Assembly (NCBI RefSeq): GCF_019599465.1
Contig: NZ_RKLR01000002.1
Span: 62,001-126,000 of the forward strand
Reading direction: 5' to 3'
DNA from: Haloarcula rubra
GTDB lineage: Archaea; Halobacteriota; Halobacteria; Halobacteriales; Haloarculaceae
Length of the DNA: 64,000 nt
Part shown: positions 35,569 to 43,766 of the stretch, piece by piece
How positions within the stretch are numbered: the first letter of the stretch is position 1
How the letters are laid out: each line of letters starts with the position of its first letter
Notes under the pieces: model-generated
What the model saw: only the letters and a program-made list of their open reading frames with translations
Databases searched by the model: none
Told to the model about the DNA's origin: nothing
Program-made: the position numbers and the translations under genes

Positions 35569-36261
35569 TCAGGCCGGGTGTTCGACGCCCAGTTCGTCCA
35601 GCAGGGTGCGGGCGGCCGCCGCCGAGGAGGGCGGCCCCCGGGCGGTGACGAGGTCACCGTCGACGGTGACACTCGTGTCGGCGTCGAGTTCGGCGTCCCA
35701 CTCGGCGCCGACGGCCTCGACCTCGTCCTCGACCCAGTAGGGGAGTTTCCGGCCGTCCGGCATCAGGTCGTCCTCGTCGACGATGCCCTCTTCCCACGCG
35801 TTCGGGAACCCGGTGACCGACCGGCCCGCCGCGAGGAACCCGCCGTCGCTGTCCCGCGTGAACGCGAGGATGCCGACGGCGTGACAGACGACGAGCGCTT
35901 TGCCGTCGTCGCCCTCGACGGCGTCCCGCAGGAGGCGACGCGCGTCGGAGTCCTGATTGACGTCCCACTCCGTGCCGTGGCCGCCCGGGAAGACGACGGC
36001 GTCGTAGTCGGCGGCGTCGACCCGCGCGATGGGTGTCGGGTCGTTCAGTCGCTCGTCGTTCTCGTGGACGTCCATGATGTGTTCGGCGGCCTCCTCGCCG
36101 ATCTCGTCCGGGTCGACCGAGCGCTCGTCGACGACCGGTTTGTCGCCCGTCGGCGTGGCGACGGTGACGTCGACGCCCGCGTCGGACAGCGTGGTCAGCG
36201 GTTCGATACACTCCTCGCCCCAGTAGCCGTGCTCGCTGACTACGAATAGTGCGGATGGCAT
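35569..36261 (-). CDS. DJ-1/PfpI family protein (class I glutamine-amidotransferase-like)
   Basis: 230 residues from the ATG at 36261 (MPSALFVVSEHGYWGEECIE). Nucleophile-elbow Cys126 in LVVCHAVGILA, followed by His127. The acidic partner is near EE in the N-terminal GYWGEE, and VVFPGGHGTEWD is typical of the Hsp31-like subgroup. These proteins act as glyoxalase III, deglycase or chaperone; the GHGTEWD/CHAVG pattern is closest to Hsp31/YhbO-like glyoxalase III enzymes, but activity cannot be assigned from sequence alone. Confidence 0.88.
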   Translation of the reverse strand: MPSALFVVSEHGYWGEECIEPLTTLSDAGVDVTVATPTGDKPVVDERSVDPDEIGEEAAEHIMDVHENDERLNDPTPIARVDAADYDAVVFPGGHGTEWDVNQDSDARRLLRDAVEGDDGKALVVCHAVGILAFTRDSDGGFLAAGRSVTGFPNAWEEGIVDEDDLMPDGRKLPYWVEDEVEAVGAEWDAELDADTSVTVDGDLVTARGPPSSAAAARTLLDELGVEHPA

Positions 36262-36390
36262 CGACGAATAGTACACGGTCGACCCTGATAAGTGGCCGCC
36301 GCCCGTCGAGGCGGAAACGCTTAACCGGACGGAGCGACAATACTTTTCAACTGAGGTAACAGACCGTCGTTACCACGAACTCGTTCTACA

Positions 36391-37101
36391 ATGGCAGACA
36401 TCGAAGAGAGCGTCTCCGGATTCAAGACACAGGGTGGTTGGGTCGCCGTCGTCGAACACGGCGAGCGAATCACACAGGCACTGAAAGACCTCGTCGCGGA
36501 CGACGACGTCACGACCGACTTCGAGGAGGGCGCCCTCTCGGAGTTCGACGAGTGGCGTCCGAAGAGCCACGAGCGGCTCGACGAGGACGTCAACGAGAAG
36601 ACCGCCGAGCAGGCCAGCGTCGACGAAGGGAAAGGCGAACAGGCAGGCAAGAACCCCGACGAGGACCTCCAGAAGGCCGGCGAGAAGTTGAGCGAGTCCT
36701 ACGAGAAGTTGGACGAACCCGACGAGGCGATGGACAAGTGGGGCGAGTCCGTCGACTACGTCGCCCGCGCCGCGGACTCCGCGGGCCGGAAAGCGCTCCG
36801 GAAGGTCGAGGACGCCGTCTACAAGAACGTGATGACCCAGATAGCGCCGTACTACTTCGACAACGAACTCGTCAGCGCGAACCTCCGGCGCATCGGCGAC
36901 GAGGACCGCCCGGAGTACGTCTTCGAGGTCAACGTCAACGACGACGACCTGAAGATGCGCGTCTCGAACCGACTGGCCGACTACGACCAGTCGGTCGACC
37001 GCTGGCACGTCGACACCGAGAAAGTGACCGAGGCCGTCGAGGCCGCCGAAGGTGTCGACGCGGTCGAACCGGGCGAGGAGACCGATGCGAAGACGAACTG
37101 A
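36391..37101 (+). CDS. Haloarchaeal conserved protein (DUF5828-like)
   Basis: 236 residues. A conserved-looking start (ADIEESVSGFKTQGGWVAVV) and C-terminal domain (VMTQIAPYYFDNELVSANLR, then EYVFEVNVNDDDLKMRVSNR) flank a highly charged middle helix (ASVDEGKGEQAGKNPDEDLQ). No membrane segment or catalytic motif. I recall such proteins as DUF5828 in haloarchaea; no function is known to me. The last 15 nt of the gene, encoding AKTN-stop, recur 58 nt downstream. Confidence 0.75.
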   Translation: MADIEESVSGFKTQGGWVAVVEHGERITQALKDLVADDDVTTDFEEGALSEFDEWRPKSHERLDEDVNEKTAEQASVDEGKGEQAGKNPDEDLQKAGEKLSESYEKLDEPDEAMDKWGESVDYVARAADSAGRKALRKVEDAVYKNVMTQIAPYYFDNELVSANLRRIGDEDRPEYVFEVNVNDDDLKMRVSNRLADYDQSVDRWHVDTEKVTEAVEAAEGVDAVEPGEETDAKTN

Positions 37102-37160
37102 GCGCAGTCCCGTCTGCGCGGCATCGTCTTCCAGCATCGCAGACGCGAAGACGAACTGAG
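37087..37160 (+). repeat. 16-bp direct repeat of the gene's 3' end
   Basis: GCGAAGACGAACTGAG occurs at 37087-37102 (end of the upstream gene) and again at 37145-37160. Each copy is preceded by GAT or GAC, so both encode DAKTN-stop in their own frame. Looks like a local duplication. Confidence 0.6.
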
Positions 37161-37284
37161 GCCCCCTCTGTGTCGACCACCACGTCCCGGGCCACCGACC
37201 GAACGGCCGTCCCGGACGGGTGGGTGTAAGAACCCACAGAACCGCGGGTGACGACCTACCCACGGACTGTCCCTAGGGCCGGCG

Positions 37285-38808
37285 ATGACGCCCACGCAGA
37301 CACCCACGACGAGGACGCCGCTGGCCGGACGGACGGCGACGGTGGTCGGCGCCGGGTTCGGGGGGTTGGCGACGGCCTGCTACCTCGCCGACGCCGGCGC
37401 GGACGTGGCGGTGCTGGAACGCCACGAGCGCCCGGGCGGGCACGCCAACCGCATCGAGGACGGCAGGTTCGCCTTCGACACCGGGCCGTCGTGGTACCTC
37501 ATGCCCGACGTGTTCGAACGGTTCTTCGGCCACTTCGGTCGGGCCCCGAGCGACTACTACGACCTCGTCCAGTTGGACCCCCACTACCGCGTCGTCTGGA
37601 AGGAGGGCGACGAGAGCGACGTCTGTGACAGCGTGGACGTGCGGCCCGACATGCGGCACAACCGCGCGGTGTTCGAGTCCTACGAGGACGGCGCGGGCGA
37701 GGCACTGGAGCGCTACCTCGAGGAGGCCGAACACACCTACGAGGTAGGGATGGAACGGTTCGTCTACGAGGACCGCCAGCGCCTGCGCGACTTCCTCGAC
37801 GTGGACGTCCTCCGGTCGGCCCGTGGACTGACCTTCCTCGGGTCGATGCAGGACCACGTCGCGGACTACTTCGATCACCCGAAACTCCGCCAACTGCTGC
37901 AGTACACGCTCGTGTTTCTGGGCGGGTCGCCGTACAACACGCCGGCGCTGTACAACCTGATGAGCCACGTCGACTTCGAACTCGGCGTCTACTACCCCGA
38001 GGGCGGACTGTACAGCGTCGTCGAGGGGTTGGTCGCCCTCGCCGAGGAACTCGGCGTCTCGGTCCGGACCGACTGCGAGGTGTCGGGGCTGGCCCGCGCG
38101 AGCGACGGCGTCACCGTGGTCACCGGCGACGGCGTCGAGACGCGCGACGTCGTCGTCGCGAACGCCAACCTCGCGCACGTCGACCGGGACCTCCTGCCCG
38201 AGGGCACGCGGGAGTACCGCGAGGGGTACTGGGACGACCGGACCTACGCGCCGTCGGCGTACATGCTGTATCTGGGCGTCGAGGGGAGCGTCGACCCGCT
38301 GGAACACCACACGCTGCTCCTCCCCGAGGACTGGGAACCGCACTTCGAGAGCATCTTCGAGGACCCGCGCTGGCCCGAGGACCCCTCCTACTACGTCAAC
38401 GTCCCGTCGGTCACCGACGACAGCGTCGCCCCGGCGGGCCACGAGACGGTCGTCGTCCTCGTCCCCGTCGCGCCCGGACTGGACGACGACGAGGGGACCC
38501 GAGGGTGGTTCCGCGAGCGGGTCCTCTCGGACCTCGCGACCCACACGGGCGTCGACCTGCGGGACCGCATCGTCGTCGAACAGGAGGCCTGCGTCTCGGA
38601 GTTCGCGGAGCGCTACGACGACCCGCAGGGGACGGCGCTGGGACTGGCACACACCCTGCGCCAGACCGGGCCGCTCCGCCCGGGCCACCGGTCCTCGGCG
38701 CTCGACGGCCTCTACTACACCGGGTCGTTCACGACGCCGGGCGTCGGCGTCCCGATGTGTCTCATCAGCGGACAACACGCCGCCGACGCCGTCGTCGCGG
38801 ACCACTGA
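37285..38808 (+). CDS. crtI: Phytoene desaturase (CrtI-type) family FAD-dependent oxidoreductase
   Basis: 507 residues. Dinucleotide-binding motif ATVVGAGFGGLATACYL with the ERHERPGGHANRI extension near the N-terminus. The FDTGPSWYLMPDVFERFF block follows, and the C-terminal YYTGSFTTPGVGVPMCLISG motif is the carotenoid desaturase signature. These enzymes convert phytoene to lycopene or later intermediates; bacterioruberin synthesis in haloarchaea uses several CrtI paralogues, so the exact step is not certain. No crtB, lyeJ or cruF is adjacent. Confidence 0.9.
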   Translation: MTPTQTPTTRTPLAGRTATVVGAGFGGLATACYLADAGADVAVLERHERPGGHANRIEDGRFAFDTGPSWYLMPDVFERFFGHFGRAPSDYYDLVQLDPHYRVVWKEGDESDVCDSVDVRPDMRHNRAVFESYEDGAGEALERYLEEAEHTYEVGMERFVYEDRQRLRDFLDVDVLRSARGLTFLGSMQDHVADYFDHPKLRQLLQYTLVFLGGSPYNTPALYNLMSHVDFELGVYYPEGGLYSVVEGLVALAEELGVSVRTDCEVSGLARASDGVTVVTGDGVETRDVVVANANLAHVDRDLLPEGTREYREGYWDDRTYAPSAYMLYLGVEGSVDPLEHHTLLLPEDWEPHFESIFEDPRWPEDPSYYVNVPSVTDDSVAPAGHETVVVLVPVAPGLDDDEGTRGWFRERVLSDLATHTGVDLRDRIVVEQEACVSEFAERYDDPQGTALGLAHTLRQTGPLRPGHRSSALDGLYYTGSFTTPGVGVPMCLISGQHAADAVVADH

Positions 38809-38994
38809 CGCTACCCACGACGGCACCGTGGCTCGAACGCAGACACTGTCGGACCGAGATTTCGTTTACACGCGGTAAGTAACGAACGCACGGCCACACC
38901 ATGTGTATAGTTACCATACCCCTCCGCTTCGGGTGGAGATAGCCGACGCGGCGAACGGTACCCTCATTGCGGGGAAGGGCAAAGGCGGGTGTAG

Positions 38995-40194
38995 ATGGTC
39001 GCGACGAGTCTGCTGGTGACGCTAGTGGTCGCGTCGGCGGCGAGTCTGTTCATGGCGTGGGCCATCGGTGCGGGGTCCTCGGGGTCGACACCGTTCGCGC
39101 CCGCCGTCGGCGCGAACGCGATATCGGTGATGCGGGCCGGCTTCTTCGTCGGGATTCTCGGGTTGGCCGGCGCGGTGTTGCAGGGCGCGAACGTGACCGA
39201 GACGGTCGGTGGCGGCCTCGTCCTCTTCCCCGAGGGCGGTGGCCTCTCGGCCATCGCCGCCATCGTCGCGCTGGTCACCGCCGCCGTCCTCGTCGCCATC
39301 GGCATCTTCACCGGCTACCCCATCGCGACGGCCTTTACCGTCACCGGGGCCGTCGTCGGCGTCGGCCTCGCGATGGGGGGCCAACCGGCGACGGCGAAGT
39401 ACGTCGAAATCGTCTCGCTGTGGGTCGCGGTGCCGTTCGTCGGCGGCGGCATCGCCTTCACGACGGCGTGGCTCCTGCGCCACGAGGACGTCCCGGAGCG
39501 ACTGCTGGTGCCCGCCCTCGGCGGCCTCGTCGCGGCGCTGCTGGCGAACGTCCGGTTCGTGCTGCTGGCGCCCGGCGCGGCACAGGCCTCGGTCGCCGGG
39601 GCCCTCGCCGCCGCCCTCCAGACGCCGACACTCCCGACGATAGTCGGCTTCACGGTTCTCGCCGCGGTGCTCGGCGGTGGCTTGCTCTACCGGGACGTGA
39701 ACGCGGACGAGGCGGCCGGCCAGCGCCACTTCCTGCTGGTGCTGGGCGGCCTCGTCGCCTTCTCGGCTGGCGGGAGTCAGGTCGGACTGGCGCTGGGCCC
39801 CTTGCTCCCGCTCCTCGACTCGGGGCCAGCGGCCGTCATCCCACTCACGGGCGTCCTGCTGTTCGGTGGGTTCGGCCTGCTCCTCGGGTCCTGGACCGGC
39901 GCGCCGCGGATGATAAAGGCCCTCTCACAGGACTACTCCTCGCTGGGGCCGCGCCGCTCCATCGCGGCGCTCATCCCGAGTTTCCTCATCGCGCAGACGG
40001 CCGTCTTCTTCGGCATCCCCGTCTCGTTCAACGAGATTATCGTCTCGGCCATCGTCGGGTCCGGCGCGGCCGCCGGCGGCGGCGAGGTGAGTCGCGAGAA
40101 GATGGGGAAGACGGCGTTGGCGTGGGTCGGGTCGCTCGTGCTGGCGTTCGGCGTGAGTTACGGCCTGTTCCTCGGCGTCAGCGCGCTGTTCTGA
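38995..40194 (+). CDS. PiT family inorganic phosphate transporter (copy 2)
   Basis: 399 residues, ~10 TM helices. N-terminal AWAIGAGSSGSTPFAPAVG and central FSAGGSQVGLALGPLLPLLD correspond to the PiT signature repeats. The second is diverged: in copy 1 (20409) this reads GASNVANAVAPLVG, and here the Asn residues are replaced by GGSQVGLALGPLL. C-terminal RRSIAALIPSFLIAQTAVFF and PVSFNEIIVSAIVGSG match the PiT end. Probably a phosphate or related-anion symporter; the substituted second motif makes the specificity uncertain. It ends 2 nt before the convergent CorC-type gene. Confidence 0.83.
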   Translation: MVATSLLVTLVVASAASLFMAWAIGAGSSGSTPFAPAVGANAISVMRAGFFVGILGLAGAVLQGANVTETVGGGLVLFPEGGGLSAIAAIVALVTAAVLVAIGIFTGYPIATAFTVTGAVVGVGLAMGGQPATAKYVEIVSLWVAVPFVGGGIAFTTAWLLRHEDVPERLLVPALGGLVAALLANVRFVLLAPGAAQASVAGALAAALQTPTLPTIVGFTVLAAVLGGGLLYRDVNADEAAGQRHFLLVLGGLVAFSAGGSQVGLALGPLLPLLDSGPAAVIPLTGVLLFGGFGLLLGSWTGAPRMIKALSQDYSSLGPRRSIAALIPSFLIAQTAVFFGIPVSFNEIIVSAIVGSGAAAGGGEVSREKMGKTALAWVGSLVLAFGVSYGLFLGVSALF

Positions 40195-40195
40195 G

Positions 40196-41596
40196 TCACT
40201 CCGGCTGGGCTTCCTCGGCGTCGCCGTCCGCTTCGGGTACCTCCGCGTCGTCCTGATCGAGGCGGACGACGCGGGCCTTCATGATGCGCGTGTTCTCGAC
40301 CTGTTCGACGCGAATCTCGACGCCGTCGTAGGTGATGGTCTCGCCCTCCTCGACGAGGCGGCCGGCGCGGTTGAAGATGAAGCCCGCGATGGTCTCGAAC
40401 TCCTCGCCCTCCGGGAGGTCGAGTTCCAGCGCCTCGTTGACCTCCTCGATGTTGACCTCGCCTTTGACGGTGACCGTGTCGTCGTCGACGTACTCGATGG
40501 GTTCCTCCTCCTCGCCTTCGAGAATCTCGCCGACGATCTCCTCGGTGAGGTCCTCCATCGTCACCAGCCCCTCGGTGGTCCCGAACTCGTCGATGACGAT
40601 GACCATGTGCATCCGCTCGGCGCGCATCTCGGTCAACAGGTCGTCGACGTTCTTCGACTCGGGGACGTGTAGCGTCGGTTCGATGAGGTCCTCTAGGACG
40701 ATGTCCTCGGGGATGGCCTCGCCGTAGTTCAGGTCCCGCACGAGGTCGCGGATGTGGACGACGCCGATGACGTTGTCCAGACTCCCCTCGTACACGGGAA
40801 CGCGCGCGTGACCGCTGTGGATGCAGGTCTCCAGCGCCTCCTCGACGGTGGCGTCCTTCGCGACGGCGGTCATGTCCAGCCGCGGCGTCATGACCTCCTT
40901 GGCGATGGTGTCGTTGAAGCGGAGGGTCCGCTGGAGCATCTCGCGTTCCTCCTCGTCCAGGACGCCCTCGCGTTCGCCGGTCTCGATGATGTCCTGAATC
41001 TCCTCGCGGGTGACGTAGGACGTCTCGATGGCCGACCGGCCGCCGGTTATCTTGTTGACGATGCGGGTGAGGTAGTCGAACAGGAGGATGAGCGGGAGCA
41101 GGAACTTCTCGGCGGCCTTCAACGGTTTGGCGATGGTCAGCGCCCACGATTCGGTGTTCTCGACGGCGTAGCTCTTCGGGGCGCTCTCGCCGAACAGCAG
41201 GACGATAGCGGTGATACCGAAGGTAGCGACGGCGACGGCCTGTCCCTGCGTGAGATACATCGCGAGCAACCCCGTCGCGATAGAGGACATCGCGATGTTG
41301 ACGAGGTTGTTGCCGACGAGAATCGTCACCAGGAGCCGGTGTGGGTCGGACTTGAGCTGTTTGAGCGTCTTCGCGCCCGGCACGCCGTCCTCGACCAGCG
41401 CCTCGGTCCGGTGCGCGGGCAATGAGAACATCGCGATTTCCGACGAGGAGAAGAAGGCCGACAGGACGATGAGTAACACGATGGTGGCGATGCCACCGAA
41501 CAACACGGCGCTCTGCGGAACGGCGATGCCGACGACCTCGATGGCCTGCAGCATCGCTATGGGCAGCTCGAACGTCGCTGGGGGGTCCAGAGCCAT
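40196..41596 (-). CDS. CNNM/CorC family membrane protein with tandem CBS domains
   Basis: 466 residues from the ATG at 41596 (MALDPPATFELPIAMLQAIE). An upstream in-frame ATG would add 14 residues, so the start is uncertain. N-terminal DUF21/CNNM region with 3-4 TM helices (FFSSSEIAMFSLPAHRTEAL). A CBS pair follows (KEVMTPRLDMTAVAKDATVE and FIDEFGTTEGLVTMEDLTEE type), then an acidic CorC_HlyC domain (TVKGEVNIEEVNEALELDL). Family members are linked to Mg2+ or Co2+ efflux/sensing. Likely a divalent-cation transport regulator. Confidence 0.9.
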   Translation of the reverse strand: MALDPPATFELPIAMLQAIEVVGIAVPQSAVLFGGIATIVLLIVLSAFFSSSEIAMFSLPAHRTEALVEDGVPGAKTLKQLKSDPHRLLVTILVGNNLVNIAMSSIATGLLAMYLTQGQAVAVATFGITAIVLLFGESAPKSYAVENTESWALTIAKPLKAAEKFLLPLILLFDYLTRIVNKITGGRSAIETSYVTREEIQDIIETGEREGVLDEEEREMLQRTLRFNDTIAKEVMTPRLDMTAVAKDATVEEALETCIHSGHARVPVYEGSLDNVIGVVHIRDLVRDLNYGEAIPEDIVLEDLIEPTLHVPESKNVDDLLTEMRAERMHMVIVIDEFGTTEGLVTMEDLTEEIVGEILEGEEEEPIEYVDDDTVTVKGEVNIEEVNEALELDLPEGEEFETIAGFIFNRAGRLVEEGETITYDGVEIRVEQVENTRIMKARVVRLDQDDAEVPEADGDAEEAQPE

Positions 41597-41688
41597 CAAC
41601 GGTCGAAGTTGTAATCGCCGGGGATTAAGGCTTGTCATGGCAGGACCGCCGAAGCGCTTACCAGCGTCTCCGGCGTACGAACGGGCGT

Positions 41689-41946
41689 ATGAGCGACCCC
41701 GACATCACACTCTACCGGTTGCAGGCGTGTCCGTACTGCGAGCGCGTCGTGCGAAAACTCCACGAACACGGGCTAGAGTACCGCTCGCGGTTCGTCGAGC
41801 CGATGCACTCCGAACGCGACGTGGTCAAGCGACTCTCCGGGAAGCGGACCGTCCCCGCCATCGTCGACGAGAACACGGGCGTGACGATGAGCGAGAGCGC
41901 GAACATCGTCGAGTACATCGAGAACACGTACGGGGAGGCCGCGTAA
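41689..41946 (+). CDS. Glutaredoxin/GST-N-type thioredoxin-fold protein
   Basis: 85 residues from the ATG at 41689 (MSDPDITLYRLQACPYCERV). Redox motif CPYC, then KRTVPAIVDENTG and a C-terminal MSESANIVEYIENTYG, matching the paralogue at 13427-13684 in length and order. It is the first gene of a tight three-gene operon: 2 nt to the redoxin gene, then 2 nt to sua5. The redox partner is probably a low-molecular-weight thiol system or the redoxin next door (inference). Confidence 0.9.
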   Translation: MSDPDITLYRLQACPYCERVVRKLHEHGLEYRSRFVEPMHSERDVVKRLSGKRTVPAIVDENTGVTMSESANIVEYIENTYGEAA

Positions 41947-41948
41947 CG

Positions 41949-42461
41949 ATGGACCTCGAATTCGACGTCGTCGAACTCGGCGAGGCCGACCACCCGGAGG
42001 CGGGCGAGCGAGCGCCGGACTTCACCCGGCCGCTGGTCAACGACGAGTTCTGGGAGGACGTCGCCCTCTCGGAGCTGTGTGCCGAGAGCGAGGGCCCCGT
42101 CGTCCTCGTGTTCCACGCGATGGACGGCGCGTTCCCGGCGACGTACATCTGGAACGAGATTCGCGACCGCTCGTGGCACGAACGGGCCACCGTCGTCGGC
42201 CTGTCCATCTCGACGCCGTACGCCCACAAGGACCTGCTCGAAGAGCGGAACGTCGAGGGCGACTACCGGCTCTACTCGGACCCGGCCAACGGCGTCGCCG
42301 AACGGTACGGCATCGCCATGGACCTCGACGGGATGGCAGGCCTCGCGGAACCGCGGCCCGCCGTCTTCGTCCTCGACTCGGACCGGACCGTCGAGTACGC
42401 GTGGGTCGGCGAGGAGTGGCCCGCCTTCCCCGACTACGACGCGGTGGAAGCCCAGTTGTAA
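41949..42461 (+). CDS. Redoxin (AhpC/TSA-like) family protein lacking a peroxidatic Cys
   Basis: 170 residues. Fold markers: GERAPDFTRPLVNDEFWEDV, VVLVFHAMDGAFPATYIWNE, VVGLSISTPYAHKDLLEE and RPAVFVLDSDRTVEYAWVGE, i.e. a peroxiredoxin-like layout. In peroxiredoxins the catalytic Cys follows the second strand (P-x3-T/S-x2-C); here that segment (MDGAFPATYIW) has no Cys, and the only cysteine visible is in LSELCAES. Thus peroxidase activity by the usual mechanism is unlikely. It sits 2 nt downstream of a glutaredoxin-like gene. Confidence 0.82.
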   Translation: MDLEFDVVELGEADHPEAGERAPDFTRPLVNDEFWEDVALSELCAESEGPVVLVFHAMDGAFPATYIWNEIRDRSWHERATVVGLSISTPYAHKDLLEERNVEGDYRLYSDPANGVAERYGIAMDLDGMAGLAEPRPAVFVLDSDRTVEYAWVGEEWPAFPDYDAVEAQL

Positions 42462-42463
42462 CC

Positions 42464-43063
42464 GTGTCGGCGGAACCGGACGAGACCGAGTTCGAGGCCG
42501 CAGCGGCGGCGCTCCGCGACGGTGACCTCGTGGTGTACCCGACGGAGACGGTGTACGGGCTGGGTGCGGTCGCGACCGACGCCGCCGCCGTCGAGCGGGT
42601 GTTCGAGGCGAAAGGGCGGGCGCGGGACAAGCCCGTCTCTATGGCGGTGCCCGACGTGGACGCCGCCCTCGAGTACACCCGACCCACCGAGCGCGAGGAG
42701 CGGTTCATGCGCGAGTTCCTCCCCGGCCCGGTCACCGTCGTGGTCGAGCGCCGCGAGGCGGTGCCGGACGTGCTGACCGCCGGCGGGTCGCGGGTCGGGG
42801 TGCGCGTCCCCGACGCCCCGGTCGCGCTCGCGCTGCTGGAGCGGGTCGCCCCGCTGACGGCCACGAGCGCGAACGTCTCCGGGAACCCGAGTGCGACCAC
42901 CGTCGCGGAACTGGACGCGATTCGGGCGGAGGCCGCCGTCGTCCTCGACGCGGGCGAGACGCCCGGTGGCACCGGGTCGACCGTGGTCGACGTGTCGGCC
43001 GGGACCATCCACCGGCGGGGCGCCGACGCCGACGCCGTCGAGGCGTGGCTGGCCGAGCACTGA
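42464..43063 (+). CDS. sua5: L-threonylcarbamoyladenylate synthase (Sua5/YrdC family)
   Basis: 199 residues from the GTG at 42464, 2 nt after the redoxin stop. The YrdC-domain motif is GDLVVYPTETVYGLGAVATD. KGRARDKPVSMAVPD, PGPVTVVVERR and LTATSANVSGNPSATTV follow. It lacks the C-terminal Sua5 extension, so it is the short YrdC-like form. It makes threonylcarbamoyl-AMP from threonine, bicarbonate and ATP, the precursor of t6A37 in ANN-decoding tRNAs; KEOPS (subunit Cgi121 at 58983) then transfers it. Ends 1 nt before the convergent Cas4-like gene. Confidence 0.92.
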   Translation: MSAEPDETEFEAAAAALRDGDLVVYPTETVYGLGAVATDAAAVERVFEAKGRARDKPVSMAVPDVDAALEYTRPTEREERFMREFLPGPVTVVVERREAVPDVLTAGGSRVGVRVPDAPVALALLERVAPLTATSANVSGNPSATTVAELDAIRAEAAVVLDAGETPGGTGSTVVDVSAGTIHRRGADADAVEAWLAEH

Positions 43064-43064
43064 C

Positions 43065-43724
43065 CTAGAGGAGCGAGCGGAGCGAACGCGTCCGCACCCC
43101 GCAGTCCTCGCGGTACTCGCACGGCTCGCACTTGGCGTCGCTGTCGGCCCGCGCCGGTGGCCCGTCGATGCTCTCGGCGGTCCGGAGCGCTCGCCGGTAG
43201 ACGCCCGCTCGCCGGGCCGTCAGTTCCACGTCCCGGACCACGCCGTAGGCCGGGTACTCCGCGTACGCACGCTCGACGGGGCGCTCACAGCCCCACGAGA
43301 GCGCCTTCGCCGCCGCGACCAGTCGAACAGTCTGTGGCCCCCAGACGCCCTGTTCGGGCGGCTTCCCGGCGAAGACGAGCGACGGGACCGGGCCGGCGTC
43401 CGTCCGGACGAGTTTGTGCGCGACGCCACGGGCGTCCTTCCCCGAGAGGTAGACGTCCCGGTCGGCCGGGTCGGCGAGTGCGTCCCAGTCGTCCAGACGC
43501 TCCCGGGCGTCGCGGAGGCGGTTCCGGACGGTGGTCGGGTCTGCCTCGATAGGCGCGGTCAGCAGGGCGGCGTCGTCGGTCAGGAGCCGCTCGTAGTCGA
43601 ACGCGAGGTCACGTACCGCGCCGACGCCCTCGGGGACGTCCGGCGGGCCGTCGCGACGACGGTAGTAGAGTTTCCGGGGGCAGTAGGCCGCTGTTTCCAA
43701 CTCGCGGAAGGTGTGGGCTGCCAT
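43065..43724 (-). CDS. Cas4-like (Dna2/RecB-fold, DUF83) protein, apparently nuclease-inactive
   Basis: 219 residues. Four-Cys Fe-S layout of Cas4: Cys15 in AAYCPRKLYYRRR, and C199, C202 and C208 in CEPCEYREDCG at the C-terminus. The middle region GVAHKLVRTDAGPVPSLVFAGKPPEQGVW aligns where Cas4 has the Asp and E-x-K of its PD-(D/E)xK site, but here those positions read His and LVF, so the nuclease residues look lost. PQTVRLVAAAKAL is a family block. There is no CRISPR array or cas gene nearby, so this is a stand-alone chromosomal homologue. Confidence 0.82.
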   Translation of the reverse strand: MAAHTFRELETAAYCPRKLYYRRRDGPPDVPEGVGAVRDLAFDYERLLTDDAALLTAPIEADPTTVRNRLRDARERLDDWDALADPADRDVYLSGKDARGVAHKLVRTDAGPVPSLVFAGKPPEQGVWGPQTVRLVAAAKALSWGCERPVERAYAEYPAYGVVRDVELTARRAGVYRRALRTAESIDGPPARADSDAKCEPCEYREDCGVRTRSLRSLL

Positions 43725-43766
43725 AGCCGCCGCTGGTCCCCCGTTCGGTCAAAAAGCTTCGCCGGG

